A DNA stretch of 64,000 nt from Corynebacterium pseudodiphtheriticum DSM 44287 (GCF_000688415.1 NZ_JIAH01000009.1:1-64000); one strand, 5' to 3'; positions 1 to 9,753 are shown, numbered from the stretch's first letter. A program made the numbers and translations. Notes: generated from the sequence alone by a model not told the origin.

Positions 1-705
1 TGACACGCTATTGAGTTCTCACACAACACCACCACCCCACTACTCAAGCACTCTTATCAACGAGCACCCTTCCGTAAAGCAGCCAGACCGATGTTACACA
101 CCACGTTGCAGAAACACAAACCAGAACACTGTGTCGTTCATCACAACAACCGGAACCAGAAAGCACCCACAACCAGCGCCACCCACCAACACAACAAACA
201 GCACAAACCATCCGAAAGCCAGCGAGCATCGGCCCTATAAAATTATCACCATCACCACCAGACAAACAAAGAACACAACCACCAGAACCAACATCCTGTG
301 AAGTTATTTTCTCTGTCAGCCCCTCGCGGCGACTTGGATAAGCTTAAGCGATAACAAAACACAATGCAAATCGATTGTTCAACGGTTTCGTTTGCCCTGG
401 TTAGAGACCACTTTCTTCCGTAACCAACCATCACGATAACCGCGCTATAACGACGCTATAAGTGTCGAACTTTCGCCAAACCACGATCTAATATTCCGCC
501 ACTCCCTTCTGCCGTTCATTACTGCGAATGATTAGCTACTCGCGCTACCGCCGTCGCTGAAATACAGGCCAGTAACGGCGTTTAGTCTGGCTTTCTCCTA
601 GCGTCTGGCTGTTAAGGTGCGGGATTTATCGACTCATAGCCTGTATTCAGGCAAACTAGATAGAGAAACTTATTTAGATCTATTAGAGAAACGGATTTAG
701 GAGTC
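1..705. other. Gene-poor left edge with an rRNA-flank-like motif
   Basis: No convincing gene is present. Bases 8-21 read CTATTGAGTTCTCA, a motif that in actinobacteria commonly flanks rRNA genes, so an rRNA operon may lie just outside the window; this is recalled knowledge, not proof. Bases about 20-300 are strikingly rich in A and C on the + strand, and the open frame there is low-complexity Thr/Pro/Asn with no family resemblance. The last 40 bases carry AGGAG just before the NYN gene. Confidence 0.4.
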
Positions 706-2241
706 ATGCTTGAACGCACAGTTGTGTATGTCGATACCTCGTATTTGCTTGCGAGCTTTTATAACTCATGGGAAATCGGCGCCCGTGCACAATTAGAAAT
801 TGATCTACCTGAGGTCGTCGCCATCTTGGATGGCATGATTTCCAACCAATTAGGGCAACGCGTACATCGCCAGAATTGGTACGACGGCATCCCAGATACT
901 GGTCCACATCGTTATCAGCGCGCACTTCGTACTTGCGAAGGAGTGCAATTACGAACCGGACAACTGATTGAATGGGGCGAAAGGCGTACACAAAAGGCCG
1001 TCGACACGCGCTTAGTGGCCGATATGGTGACAACCGCCTGCAAACAGCAATTCACTGACATGGTGCTGGTTTCTGGCGACGCCGACATGATCCCCGGCGT
1101 CCAGGAAGCAACCAATGCTGGGATCCGAGTACACCTCTACGGTTTTGGTTGGGACTCCATGTCAGCCGCGCTACGCCATGCCTGCGATACAACGACCATC
1201 CTCGATCCTCGGGAGGACTTCACCGGCGCCATGGAACTCCAGGTGCTGGAAGGTCCGCTACCACCGACGGTACGCGACCACCACTCCGAAGAATCACCTG
1301 TGTGTGATACAGAGGGAGAAGAATCGGCCGCACCTAGCGTCGGCGACGATTGTGCCAAATCTTCTGTGGTGGACTCCCAGGAAACCAGCTCGCCTGATGC
1401 ACCTAGTACGAGCATCCAGACGCACGGAACAGTCACCTCCGAAGGCGACTACGAAACCGCGAAAGCCGATTCTTCGCAACCAACCGCCGAGACGCACGGT
1501 CCGGAAAAATCCCGTATCCCAAAGCCCGGCGAATCCCCCCGGAAACCCGACAGCGATGAATTCGCCGAGAAACTCGACCCCACCCCCAAGCCCGGTCCTC
1601 ATGCGCAGGCTTCTGAGGTCAAGGATGCTCCACTCGCACCAGAGGATGTCGCAGCCACTCCTCCGGCAACACCCGGGGGCAACCAATCGGCACCAAATAT
1701 CACTCCCACCGCTCCGACTACACAATCTGAGACCCCTCCGGGCGAGGCGCTTGACGACGACAAAGACCCGTCGGAAGTCGAAGCCGAGCTGCGCGCATAC
1801 AGCCGAGCTACCAGCGACTCCCACCGGGACAATGCTTCCGACAACAACGAGGACAACGAACCGGGTGGCTCACCTGCCAGCCCTAAGCCTAGCGCTCCGC
1901 GCCCCTCACCATCGATGATGGCACCGCGTCGCAAACTGCGCTCACGCTACGTCCCATTGCCAGAAGAAGTCTGGACATCCGCCGGTTTTCAAACGCCTTT
2001 CGACGTCGGTCAACAATATGCTCGCTGGTGGTACGACAATGCGGCCTCCCCTGAGCAACGCGATCAGGCCCACCTACTTTCCGGGGGCGGGCTACCGCCT
2101 GAGGTGGATCGCCCCCTCCTGCAATTCGCCTGCGAGACACTGCATGAGTACACCTTGAGCGAGACGCAGCGGGTGAAATTACGCGACGGATTCCATTCCG
2201 GAATTCGCGGCATTTTACTCAACGCTTCGCGCGATAGCTAG
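706..2241 (+). CDS. NYN-domain (PIN-like) protein with long disordered linker
   Basis: The first ~170 residues are an NYN/LabA-type domain, a PIN-like fold associated with RNA cleavage. An early Asp sits in VYVDTSY, and a second acidic cluster in VLVSGDADMIPGV is typical of the metal-binding pocket. Residues ~190-400 are a low-complexity linker rich in Ser, Pro, Glu and Thr with no hydrophobic segments. Residues ~410-511 form a compact conserved-looking C-terminal region (SRYVPLPEEVW onward) that I cannot name. The ATG is preceded by AGGAG at close spacing. The gene stands alone and is convergent with pspA, with a hairpin terminator between them. RNase activity is inferred from the family. 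Confidence 0.8.
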   Translation: MLERTVVYVDTSYLLASFYNSWEIGARAQLEIDLPEVVAILDGMISNQLGQRVHRQNWYDGIPDTGPHRYQRALRTCEGVQLRTGQLIEWGERRTQKAVDTRLVADMVTTACKQQFTDMVLVSGDADMIPGVQEATNAGIRVHLYGFGWDSMSAALRHACDTTTILDPREDFTGAMELQVLEGPLPPTVRDHHSEESPVCDTEGEESAAPSVGDDCAKSSVVDSQETSSPDAPSTSIQTHGTVTSEGDYETAKADSSQPTAETHGPEKSRIPKPGESPRKPDSDEFAEKLDPTPKPGPHAQASEVKDAPLAPEDVAATPPATPGGNQSAPNITPTAPTTQSETPPGEALDDDKDPSEVEAELRAYSRATSDSHRDNASDNNEDNEPGGSPASPKPSAPRPSPSMMAPRRKLRSRYVPLPEEVWTSAGFQTPFDVGQQYARWWYDNAASPEQRDQAHLLSGGGLPPEVDRPLLQFACETLHEYTLSETQRVKLRDGFHSGIRGILLNASRDS

Positions 2242-2261
2242 ACTGCCGCATCGCCTTACAC

Positions 2262-2290
2262 AAAAGCGCGGACCGACCGGTCCGCGCTTT
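2262..2290. terminator. Bidirectional hairpin terminator
   Basis: A perfect 12-bp stem (AAAGCGCGGACC pairing with GGTCCGCGCTTT) with a 4-base loop lies between the ends of the convergent NYN and pspA genes. The minus-strand reading ends in a short T run, so it may serve both genes. Confidence 0.75.
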
Positions 2291-2399
2291 AACTTTGCCC
2301 TGAGCTTCCGGGCTGTCATGTTGTGCCCTGCAGTTTGCGGGCGGTTCTGTTTTCCTTGCAGCTTTCGAAGGGATAAATCAGTTCAGCGGTCAGTGCAGG

Positions 2400-3218
2400 T
2401 TAAGAATCTTTCTGTTCTGCCGAATCACTGCTATCAGCATCATCGCTGCTTTCACCTGCACCAATAGCTTTATTCTCCTCAGATGAACCAGCGGCCATCG
2501 AAGCACGAATTTCATCTAATTTAGCGTTGGCTTTCACATCGCGCGCCGAAGTACTTGCGGAAATTTCAGCCATTGCATCGCTGGCCGAATTACGGGAAAG
2601 TTCCTGTGCCCCCAATGCATTCGCGTAACGACGTTCGATCTTGTCGCGTACCCCGTCCAAAGTCGGGGTAGAGTCATCTCCACCGATTTGCGAATTCATT
2701 GAGTTCATTGCTTCGCTGGTCTTTTCCTGCATTTTTGTTTGCTCGACCTGCTGCTCTAAACGACGAACTTCATTGAGCTGCTCTTCCAACCGAGCTTCTG
2801 ATTTTTGCAGCTCTGCTTTGGCTTGTTCCGCAGCCTGCTGCGCAGAATTGTACATTTCTTTAGTCTGCATTAGCTCTTTTTCCACTCCCACAAGCTGGGA
2901 TGCAATCAATTCCGCTGTTTCATTAAAGCGCTGTGCCTTCTCGGCATCACCATTGCCTTCAGCCTGGTCTGCAGCCTGCAAGGCCTCACGAGCTTGCGAC
3001 TGATACTCGTCCTGGCTTTGTAATAGCCGGTTCAATTGCATTTCGAGTTGCTTCTTATTGCCTATTACCTTCGAAGCTTGCTCGGAGATCTCCCGGTGCT
3101 GCTGTTTTGCAGCTTCAGCGGCTTGCTTAATCTGTACCTTCGGATCCGCATGCTCATCAATCTTGTTGTCGAATGACGCCATGAGATACTTCCAGCCCTT
3201 ACTGATGGGATTGGCCAT
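2400..3218 (-). CDS. pspA: PspA/IM30 family envelope-stress protein
   Basis: This 272-residue protein begins MANPISKGWKYLMASFDNKI and has the long, charged, coiled-coil body (about residues 30-190) of the PspA/IM30/Vipp1 family. Those proteins assemble on the inner face of the cytoplasmic membrane and protect it under stress. The C-terminal 60 residues are Ala/Ser/Asp/Glu-rich and probably disordered. I chose the ATG at 3218 because AAGGAG precedes it at good spacing; a 12-residue upstream extension lacks a ribosome-binding site. No partner pspB or pspC genes are adjacent, as is usual in actinobacteria. Confidence 0.85.
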   Translation of the reverse strand: MANPISKGWKYLMASFDNKIDEHADPKVQIKQAAEAAKQQHREISEQASKVIGNKKQLEMQLNRLLQSQDEYQSQAREALQAADQAEGNGDAEKAQRFNETAELIASQLVGVEKELMQTKEMYNSAQQAAEQAKAELQKSEARLEEQLNEVRRLEQQVEQTKMQEKTSEAMNSMNSQIGGDDSTPTLDGVRDKIERRYANALGAQELSRNSASDAMAEISASTSARDVKANAKLDEIRASMAAGSSEENKAIGAGESSDDADSSDSAEQKDS

Positions 3219-3332
3219 AATCAGTTCACTCCTTGGTTTCAAGTGCAGTTGCACCTGCCTAGTTAGTTACGGTTCTTGCAGCCCATGATACGGAAAGAAC
3301 CAGGCCAATTAGACTGCCAATAGAAATAGAAA

Positions 3333-3374
3333 ACCGGCCCTTCCATCCTCTTCGACGGGATGAAACGGGCCGGA
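3333..3374 (-). terminator. Terminator of sucCD
   Basis: CCGGCCC and GGGCCGG pair around a longer imperfect inner stem. Read on the minus strand the hairpin is followed by TTTTC, and it lies about 80 bp downstream of the sucD stop. Confidence 0.65.
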
Positions 3375-3455
3375 ATTTCTACGAGTCCTACACGCGCTCG
3401 CAATTTCTGCGAGCCTGCAAGCTACAGGAACTCCTGTCTAGACATTGTCTGCTGT

Positions 3456-4343
3456 TTAGGCACCAATGATTTCGCGCATCAGGTTGGCAGCATCGGTTGG
3501 AGTCTTGCCGACCTTGACACCAGCAGCTTCCAAAGCTTGCTTCTTAGCTTCTGCGGTTCCGGAAGAACCAGAAACAATAGCGCCAGCGTGGCCCATGGTC
3601 TTGCCTTCTGGAGCGGTGAAGCCAGCAATGTAACCAACAACTGGCTTGGTGACGTTTTCCTTGATGTATTCCGCAGCGTTTTCCTCAGCGTCGCCACCGA
3701 TCTCACCGATCATAATGATGGCTTCAGTCTCAGGATCGTTCTCGAATGCCTCGATAGCATCGATATGGGTAGTACCGATAACTGGGTCACCACCGATACC
3801 AACGCAAGAGGTGAATCCGATGTCACGCAACTCGTACATCATCTGGTAGGTCAAGGTACCGGATTTGGAAACCAAACCGATCTTGCCTGGGTTTGGAGCA
3901 GTCTCTGCTGGGATGATGCCTGCATTGGACTTGCCTGGGGAGATCAGACCAGGGCAGTTTGGTCCGATAATGCGGGTCTTGCCGCTCTTTTTCGCCGCAG
4001 CGTGGAATTCCGCGGTGTCCTTGACCGGAACGCCTTCGGTAATCACAACAACAAGTGGCATTTCTGCGTCGATAGCTTCTTCAGCAGCTGCCTTGGTGAA
4101 CTTCGCTGGAACGAAAAGTACAGAGACGTTGGCTCCGGTCTCGTTCTTGGCGTCTTCGACAGAACCGAAGACAGGGACAGTCTTGCCGCCTTCGAATTCC
4201 ACCTGTTCGCCGGCTTTCTTCGGGTTCACACCACCAACAATGTTGGCTCCGGAATTCAGCATGCGCTGGGTGTGCTTCATACCTTCAGAGCCAGTCATGC
4301 CCTGAACGATGATCTTCGAATCTGAGTCTAGAAAAATAGACAC
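3456..4343 (-). CDS. sucD: Succinyl-CoA ligase, alpha subunit
   Basis: This 295-residue protein matches the usual length of the alpha subunit, which carries the CoA-binding Rossmann domain and the phosphohistidine of the TCA-cycle enzyme interconverting succinyl-CoA and succinate with ATP/GTP formation. Visible landmarks are the N-terminal [11 protein letters not shown] nucleotide loop, [11 protein letters not shown] in the middle, and GHAGAIV with the active-site His near residue 245. It lies 18 bp downstream of sucC in the same orientation, so the two subunits are almost certainly co-transcribed and co-translated. A hairpin terminator follows. Confidence 0.96.
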   Translation of the reverse strand: MSIFLDSDSKIIVQGMTGSEGMKHTQRMLNSGANIVGGVNPKKAGEQVEFEGGKTVPVFGSVEDAKNETGANVSVLFVPAKFTKAAAEEAIDAEMPLVVVITEGVPVKDTAEFHAAAKKSGKTRIIGPNCPGLISPGKSNAGIIPAETAPNPGKIGLVSKSGTLTYQMMYELRDIGFTSCVGIGGDPVIGTTHIDAIEAFENDPETEAIIMIGEIGGDAEENAAEYIKENVTKPVVGYIAGFTAPEGKTMGHAGAIVSGSSGTAEAKKQALEAAGVKVGKTPTDAANLMREIIGA

Positions 4344-4361
4344 TGTTTTTATGCCCCTTCC

Positions 4362-5540
4362 TTAAGCCTGGTCAGCCAGTTCGGCTGCACGGCGTGCTGC
4401 TTCGTCCATGGTGGTTACCTGTTCAACGTGTGCCAAGCCAGCTTCGCTGAGGATCTTGCGTCCCAACTCTGCATTGTTGCCATCCAAACGGACGACCATT
4501 GGCTTCGCCTGCACGCCCTGATCAGCCAGGATCTTGTTGGCCTGCACAATGCCGTTTGCTACTTCGTCACAAGCGGTGATACCACCGAAAACGTTAACGA
4601 ATACGGATTTCACCTGTTCATCGCTGAAGATGACCTCGAGGCCATTAGCCATGACAGAGGCATTGGCACCGCCACCGATGTCCAGGAAGTTCGCTGGCTT
4701 TGGCTTCGAGCCGAATTCTTCACCGGCGTAAGCGGTAACGTCCAGCGTAGACATAACCAGACCAGCGCCGTTACCAATCACGCCAACGCTACCGTCGAGC
4801 TTGACGTAGTTCAGGCCCAATTCCTTGGCGCGACGCTCCAAAGGATCAGCCGCGGCGGCGTCCTCCAGGTTCGCGTGGTCTTCATGACGGAACACTGCGT
4901 TGTCGTCGAGAGAAACCTTGCCGTCGAGTGCAATGATGCGACCATCGTCGGTCTTGACTAATGGGTTAACCTCGACCAGCTGTGCGTCTTCTTTCTCATA
5001 AACTTCGTAAAGCTTACGGAAGACAGGAACCAACTGCTCGGTTTCTTCATCGCTGAAACCGGCTTCCTTGGCGATATCACGAGCGATATCCTCGGTCAGC
5101 CCCTCCAGTGGTGAGAAGTTCTTACGCACCAGCTTTTCTGGGTGCTCTTCGGCGAGCGTTTCAATCTCCACGCCACCTTCTTTGGAGCACATAGCCAGGT
5201 AGCTGCGCTTGGTGCGGTCCAACAGAATCGAGAAGTAGTACTCTTCAGCGATATCTGCGCCTTCAGCAACCATGATGGTGTTAACGGTGTGGCCCTTAAT
5301 ATCCAGGCCGAGAATTTCCTCTGCCTTTTCCGCAGCCTCAGCCGGGCTCTTAGCCAGCTTCACGCCACCGGCTTTGCCACGGCCACCGGTTTTCACCTGC
5401 GCTTTCACAACGAAAAGATCGGCATTGATCTCTTCTGCAGCCTTCTTTGCCTGCTCTGGGTTCGTTGCGACAATGCCCTGCAGCACAGGGACATCGTGTG
5501 CGCTGAACAAGTCACGAGCTTGGTACTCGTATAGATCCAC
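4362..5540 (-). CDS. sucC: Succinyl-CoA ligase, beta subunit
   Basis: The 392-residue product has an N-terminal ATP-grasp domain (starting [12 protein letters not shown], with [20 protein letters not shown] for nucleotide binding) and a C-terminal CoA-ligase domain with [12 protein letters not shown] and the Gly-rich [14 protein letters not shown]. It forms the heterodimer with SucD. The open frame extends 84 codons further upstream, but the added residues do not resemble the family. The GTG at 5540, preceded by GGAG, gives the standard N terminus. It is the first gene of the sucCD operon. Confidence 0.96.
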   Translation of the reverse strand: MDLYEYQARDLFSAHDVPVLQGIVATNPEQAKKAAEEINADLFVVKAQVKTGGRGKAGGVKLAKSPAEAAEKAEEILGLDIKGHTVNTIMVAEGADIAEEYYFSILLDRTKRSYLAMCSKEGGVEIETLAEEHPEKLVRKNFSPLEGLTEDIARDIAKEAGFSDEETEQLVPVFRKLYEVYEKEDAQLVEVNPLVKTDDGRIIALDGKVSLDDNAVFRHEDHANLEDAAAADPLERRAKELGLNYVKLDGSVGVIGNGAGLVMSTLDVTAYAGEEFGSKPKPANFLDIGGGANASVMANGLEVIFSDEQVKSVFVNVFGGITACDEVANGIVQANKILADQGVQAKPMVVRLDGNNAELGRKILSEAGLAHVEQVTTMDEAARRAAELADQA

Positions 5541-5879
5541 GTTTGCTCCATTCCGAAATCGAATTTCGTCTATCGCCGTACTCCAAAAATAATACGGAAA
5601 ATTTGGTGGCTTTTCAGTGACCCAACGCATAAATGCCAGGTCCGGCCGACCATATGTGGCGAGTCTCCCCAGAAGCTGTGACCTAAGCCAGACTAAATAA
5701 GAGCACGGGCTAGAGAACCCTACTGAATAAACAAACCGACGAGCCGGGAAATTTAAAACATTACACGGCTTCAATCGCACCGTGCAGGCCATTTATTCCT
5801 CAGCTCGTCGGCTGCATAACATGAGTTCCAGACACCGTCGCTAGGACAACTACGCTGCCGGAGCCTCCTCTATAGGGTG
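5541..5879. promoter_or_regulatory. sucCD upstream region with inverted repeat
   Basis: About 340 bp without a gene lie between the trx stop and sucC. It must contain the sucCD promoter. CCGACGAGC at 5736-5744 is matched in inverted orientation by GCTCGTCGG at 5803-5811, about 60 bp away, and a smaller hairpin (CACGG/CCGTG) lies between them. I cannot assign a regulator. Confidence 0.35.
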
Positions 5880-6257
5880 TTAAGAGTTGTCTTGCTGCGC
5901 ATTCTGCTCAGCCAGCTGCTTACGTACGTCATCCATGTCCAGTTTCTTCACCTGCTGGATAACGTCTTCCAAAGCCGCTGGTGGCAATGCGCCAGCTTCC
6001 CGGAAAACCATGATGGAATCCCGGAAAATCATCAATGTCGGGATCGACTGAATCTCTAAAGCAGCGGCGATTCCCTGGTTGTTATCAACGTCCAATTTCG
6101 CATGCACGATATCACCGTGCTGTTCCGAAGATTTCTCAAAAGTCGGCGCAAACTGGCGGCATGGGCCACACCACTCTGCCCAAGCATCAACGATAACGAC
6201 ATCATTATCAGCAACGGTGCTTTCAAAGGTGTCTTCAGTAATGTCTACGGTTGCCAT
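5880..6257 (-). CDS. trxA: Thioredoxin
   Basis: This 125-residue protein carries the redox motif WCGPC with cysteines at residues 30 and 33 and the cis-Pro region SIPTLMIFRD, the core of a cytoplasmic thioredoxin that keeps protein disulfides reduced. The C terminus is longer than classical thioredoxin by about 15 residues and is Gln/Asp-rich. It stands alone, downstream of dnaB and upstream of the sucCD promoter region. Which of the genome's thioredoxins this is cannot be told from the window. Confidence 0.9.
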   Translation of the reverse strand: MATVDITEDTFESTVADNDVVIVDAWAEWCGPCRQFAPTFEKSSEQHGDIVHAKLDVDNNQGIAAALEIQSIPTLMIFRDSIMVFREAGALPPAALEDVIQQVKKLDMDDVRKQLAEQNAQQDNS

Positions 6258-6440
6258 GAGCGGGTTTCTCCTTCAATAAATCTCATTGAGTGCGTTAGTA
6301 CATTATTCGCAGACTTCCCACGGTACGCTTCGACGCTGATTTTCGCGCACGCAGCATCCGCTGAAGTAGCTGACATATGACACAACAACAAACTTTCCGA
6401 CGCTATTCCCACGCCACTAGCCCTGCACCCAAAGCTGCTG

Positions 6441-7988
6441 CTAAACCCGCTGCACGTAATTGTCGAATCGCGAAAAACGGAGACGATGCGCCACGGTAAC
6501 TGTATCGATTGGTCCACCGCGGTGTTTAGCCAAAATGATGTCCGCTTCACCAGCACGCGAATCTTCCCTGTCTTGCGAATCGGGGCGGTAAAGCAACATA
6601 ACCATATCCGCGTCCTGCTCCAACGAGCCCGACTCACGAAGGTCAGCCAGCTGAGGTTTTTTGTCCGTACGGGCTTCCGGCCCACGGTTCAGCTGGGAAA
6701 TCGCCACCACTGGAACTTCCAGTTCTTTCGCCAACAACTTCAACTGACGCGAGAACTCAGAAACTTCCTGTTGCCGCGATTCCACACGCTTGCCCGAACT
6801 CATCAACTGGAGATAATCCAAAACAAGCAGGTCTAAACCATGTTGTTGCTTCAGCTTGCGGGCCTTTGAACGGATCTCCATCATCGTCAAGTTTGGCGAA
6901 TCGTCGATAAAAATCGGAGCATTTTGCACCGTATTAAGTTTGTCGGTGAGCTTTTCCCAGGCGCGTTCATCCATCCTGCCGGACCGCATATCCGTCAATT
7001 GGATTTCTGCTTCCGCAGAAAGCAGACGCATAACGATCTCAGACGCCGACATTTCCAACGAAAAAATCACCGAAGTTTTGCCGTTTTCGATGGAACAGGA
7101 ACGCATAAAATCCATCGCCAGCGTCGACTTACCGACACCAGGGCGCGCCGCAACGATAATCATCTGACCGGGGTGCAGCCCATTGGTGACTTTGTCCAGG
7201 TCGATAAAGCCCGTTGGTACACCGGACTCCAAACCGCCGACGCGCTCGAGTGCGGCCAGCTCGTCTACTGTCGGTTTAATTAGGTCGCTCAGCGCACGGT
7301 AGTCTTCGGTTTTGCGCTTTTGCGAGACCGCGAAGACTTCCTGCTGGGCACGGTCTATCACGTCGGTGACCTCGGCGTCCTCCGTGCCAGCAAATCCCAG
7401 CTGGACTACCCGAGTGCCGGCGTCGACAAGCTTGCGCAGCACTGCCTTCTCCGCGACCAACTCCGCATAATACAAAGCATTCGCGGCGGTCGGCACCGAA
7501 GAAATGAGGGTATGCAAATATACCGCGCCGCCGGTGCGTTCTAAATTGTTGTACCGGTCCAAACGCCCCGAAACAATCACGGGATCAATTTGCTCGCCAT
7601 TGGCATAAAGATCCAGCATCGCCTCGTAGATCAGGCTATGCGCAGGGTAATAGAAATCCTCGGGGTCAAGCTCCTCGATGACTTCCATGACGGTATTCGG
7701 GCTCATCAGCATCGCGCCAAGGACACCTTGTTCAGCTTCTCGGTCATGCGGAGGCTGCCGGAAATCACCATAAGCGTCTGGCTGATCTTGTTGGAATTTG
7801 CCACGCCCGCCCTTGTTCCGGGAACGATACTTAGAATCATTCCCGGAAAAGCTATTTCGCGAAAAATCATGATCGGATGCACTGAATCCAGCATCATGAA
7901 TATCTGGGACGTCGAAACTCGGTTCTTCCGGTGGTGGCTCCGGAAGCTGATAATCATCCGAAAAATTTGCGTTGGCTTCCGGGCTCAT
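6441..7988 (-). CDS. dnaB: Replicative DNA helicase
   Basis: The 515-residue protein has a ~75-residue Asp/Ser/Pro-rich N-terminal extension. The DnaB N-terminal domain follows (PPHDREAEQGVLGAMLMSPN), then the RecA-like helicase domain with Walker A ARPGVGKST near residue 283, Walker B LLVLDYLQLM and the C-terminal ISQLNRGPEAR region. It unwinds DNA as a hexamer at the fork. No intein interrupts it, unlike some actinobacterial dnaB genes. The 578-bp gap upstream carries clustered DnaA boxes, hinting at regulation by DnaA. The final codons read NYVQRV. Confidence 0.95.
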   Translation of the reverse strand: MSPEANANFSDDYQLPEPPPEEPSFDVPDIHDAGFSASDHDFSRNSFSGNDSKYRSRNKGGRGKFQQDQPDAYGDFRQPPHDREAEQGVLGAMLMSPNTVMEVIEELDPEDFYYPAHSLIYEAMLDLYANGEQIDPVIVSGRLDRYNNLERTGGAVYLHTLISSVPTAANALYYAELVAEKAVLRKLVDAGTRVVQLGFAGTEDAEVTDVIDRAQQEVFAVSQKRKTEDYRALSDLIKPTVDELAALERVGGLESGVPTGFIDLDKVTNGLHPGQMIIVAARPGVGKSTLAMDFMRSCSIENGKTSVIFSLEMSASEIVMRLLSAEAEIQLTDMRSGRMDERAWEKLTDKLNTVQNAPIFIDDSPNLTMMEIRSKARKLKQQHGLDLLVLDYLQLMSSGKRVESRQQEVSEFSRQLKLLAKELEVPVVAISQLNRGPEARTDKKPQLADLRESGSLEQDADMVMLLYRPDSQDREDSRAGEADIILAKHRGGPIDTVTVAHRLRFSRFDNYVQRV

Positions 7989-8104
7989 TTGGGTCTCCTC
8001 CCCATGGCAGATTGTTCTGTGGAGTTCATTCTAACGAGCCAACCAACACTGCAAGCTTCACAAAACAGCATCTAGGCCAACTATACAAACACCCTCCCGA
8101 GTGC

Positions 8105-8427
8105 TTATTCACAATAAGTTATCCACAGGATATTCCACAAGCAAGTGGAAACTTCGTGCCAAATTGACACGTTAAGAGAAATCGACCTGCGGTTTTTCCG
8201 CTGCTTGTGGAATTTATGTGGATAAACCTTTCTTTACGACGCATTACTTCCGAAAAACTGCAGGTCATTGAGGGTTAGGCTAAATCTACAAGCTGTGTAT
8301 AACTTCTGAAAAATACCTGTACCTGCAGAAAGTCCTGACGGCACACCAGACTTATACATGCAAATCGGCCATTACCAGTGCGGTCGTGCAGTGAATTTTC
8401 TACACAAATTCCACAAGTTATCCACAG
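8105..8427. promoter_or_regulatory. DnaA-box cluster upstream of dnaB
   Basis: Three exact TTATCCACA 9-mers occur at 8119-8127 (+), 8217-8225 (-) and 8418-8426 (+). One-mismatch copies lie at 8105-8113 (TTATTCACA) and 8294-8302 (TTATACACA on the minus strand). Each exact box is paired with ATTCCACAAG: 4 bp after the first, 3 bp after the second, and directly before the third. The whole gap between dnaB and rplI has no gene. A DnaA-binding regulatory or titration site is inferred; a second origin is unlikely. Confidence 0.7.
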
Positions 8428-8484
8428 CCCTATCGTTGAGCTGTGAGAAGTTCCCACACCAAAAACGGGGATGACCAACGACAA

Positions 8485-8529
8485 ACTCCCCGCACGAATG
8501 GCCCCTCACAGACCACCCGAACGGGGAGT
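8485..8529 (-). terminator. Possible rplI terminator
   Basis: ACTCCCCG (8485-8492) and CGGGGAGT (8522-8529) form an 8-bp stem with a 29-base loop about 40 bp past the rplI stop. The trailing T run is weak, so this is tentative. Confidence 0.4.
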
Positions 8530-8566
8530 GTTGTTAATGCTGTTGTCGTTAACTTAAAGAGCTTCT

Positions 8567-9028
8567 CTAGGAAGCAGAGACGACCGAGAAGTTGATCTTG
8601 CCCTTGATATCAGAGTGCAGCTCAACTTCTGCCTGGTAGTTACCAGTCTTTTTCACCAATGCCTTTGGCAAGTTGATGATTCGCTTGTCCAGCTTCGGAC
8701 CGCCAGCCTTGGCAACAGCCTCGGCAACGTCTTCTGCGGTGACCGAGCCGAAGAGCTTGCCCTTGGACGAAGTCTTGACCTTGACGACGACGTCGTTCAG
8801 GGACAGCTTGTCCAGAGCTTCGCGTACCTCAACAGCGTGATCCAAGTCGCGGATCTCGCGCTGTTGCTGAGCACGGCGAATGCCTTCGATGTTCTTCTCT
8901 GCTCCGGCGGTGGCTGGGATAGCCAGGCCACGCGGCAGCAAGTAATTGCGTCCGTAGCCGTTTTTAACCTCTACGACTTCGCCTGCGGCGCCGAGGTTCT
9001 CAACGGCAGCGGTGAGGATCAGTTTCAT
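8567..9028 (-). CDS. rplI: 50S ribosomal protein L9
   Basis: The 153-residue protein begins MKLILTAAVENLGAAGEVVEVKNGYGRNYL, the conserved L9 N-terminal domain that binds 23S rRNA. A connecting helix and the C-terminal domain with KLFGSVT follow. Length fits the family. It is the last gene of an rpsF-ssb-rplI operon; rpsR, present in this operon in many bacteria, is absent here, as is common in corynebacteria. Confidence 0.96.
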   Translation of the reverse strand: MKLILTAAVENLGAAGEVVEVKNGYGRNYLLPRGLAIPATAGAEKNIEGIRRAQQQREIRDLDHAVEVREALDKLSLNDVVVKVKTSSKGKLFGSVTAEDVAEAVAKAGGPKLDKRIINLPKALVKKTGNYQAEVELHSDIKGKINFSVVSAS

Positions 9029-9116
9029 GATCCCTGCCTTTCGTTGTTTTGTTGCTAGGCCCCGCCAATTATGTGGCGCGGTGTAGCAGTTTTGCGGTGA
9101 ATAAACGAGCTAAATC

Positions 9117-9692
9117 TTAAAATGGAGGTTCGCTGTCTCCGCCGAAACCACCAGCGGGTGGGGCGGAATTCCACGGATCATTATCCGGACCGTTGTTGTT
9201 CGACTGGTTGGACTGGTTACCACCGAATCCACCCTGCGAACCACCGGAAGGAGCACCTCCGCCGAAACCACCCTGGTTCGACTGGTTGTTACCGCCTCCA
9301 CCAAAGTTCCCGGAGCCGCCCTCACGCGGGTTCCGGTTCACTTGTGCGGAAGCGTATTTCAGCGACGGGCCTACCTCGTCCACTTCAATTTCAAAGACTG
9401 TACGGCTTTCGCCCTCTTTGGTTTGGAAGGAACGTTGGCGCAAACGGCCGGTGACGATCACTCGCATACCCTTAGACACCGATTCTGCAACGTTTTCCGC
9501 CATGTTGCGCCAAGCGTTGCAGGTCAAAAACAGGGCCTCACCGTCTTCCCACTGCTGCGTTTGCGCATTATAGCGCCGCGGGGTGGAAGCGATACGGAAG
9601 TTAGCCACCGCTGCACCCGATGGGGTGAAGCGCAATTCTGGGTCCGCAACTGCGTTGCCGACCACGGTGATGTTGGTATCTCCCTGTGCCAT
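9117..9692 (-). CDS. ssb: Single-stranded DNA-binding protein
   Basis: The 191-residue protein has the OB fold in its first ~110 residues ([20 protein letters not shown], then [10 protein letters not shown] and [15 protein letters not shown]). A Gly/Asn/Gln-rich linker follows, and the acidic tail GGDSEPPF is the docking site for replication and repair partners. It acts as a tetramer coating single-stranded DNA. It sits between rpsF and rplI in the conserved operon, 61 bp downstream of rpsF. Confidence 0.96.
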   Translation of the reverse strand: MAQGDTNITVVGNAVADPELRFTPSGAAVANFRIASTPRRYNAQTQQWEDGEALFLTCNAWRNMAENVAESVSKGMRVIVTGRLRQRSFQTKEGESRTVFEIEVDEVGPSLKYASAQVNRNPREGGSGNFGGGGNNQSNQGGFGGGAPSGGSQGGFGGNQSNQSNNNGPDNDPWNSAPPAGGFGGDSEPPF

Positions 9693-9753
9693 GTTTTCTC
9701 CTCAGTGCTTTCCGGGATGCAGGTTCGTCGTCTACGACCTCCAGTATCCGGAT

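Noticed and set aside
11..301. 96-codon Thr/Pro-rich frame at the left edge
   Set aside because: Low-complexity translation of an A/C-rich strand, with no start signal and no recognisable domain.
3360..4325. 321-codon + strand frame opposite sucD
   Set aside because: It mirrors sucD, has no ribosome-binding site or family resemblance, and its composition is that of an antisense shadow.
5541..5792. 84-codon N-terminal extension of sucC
   Set aside because: The added residues do not match the family; the GTG at 5540 with GGAG gives the standard N terminus.
8105..8427. The dnaB upstream DnaA boxes as the chromosomal origin
   Set aside because: dnaA, dnaN, rpmH and parAB are not in the window, so the usual origin context is missing; a regulatory or titration site is more likely.
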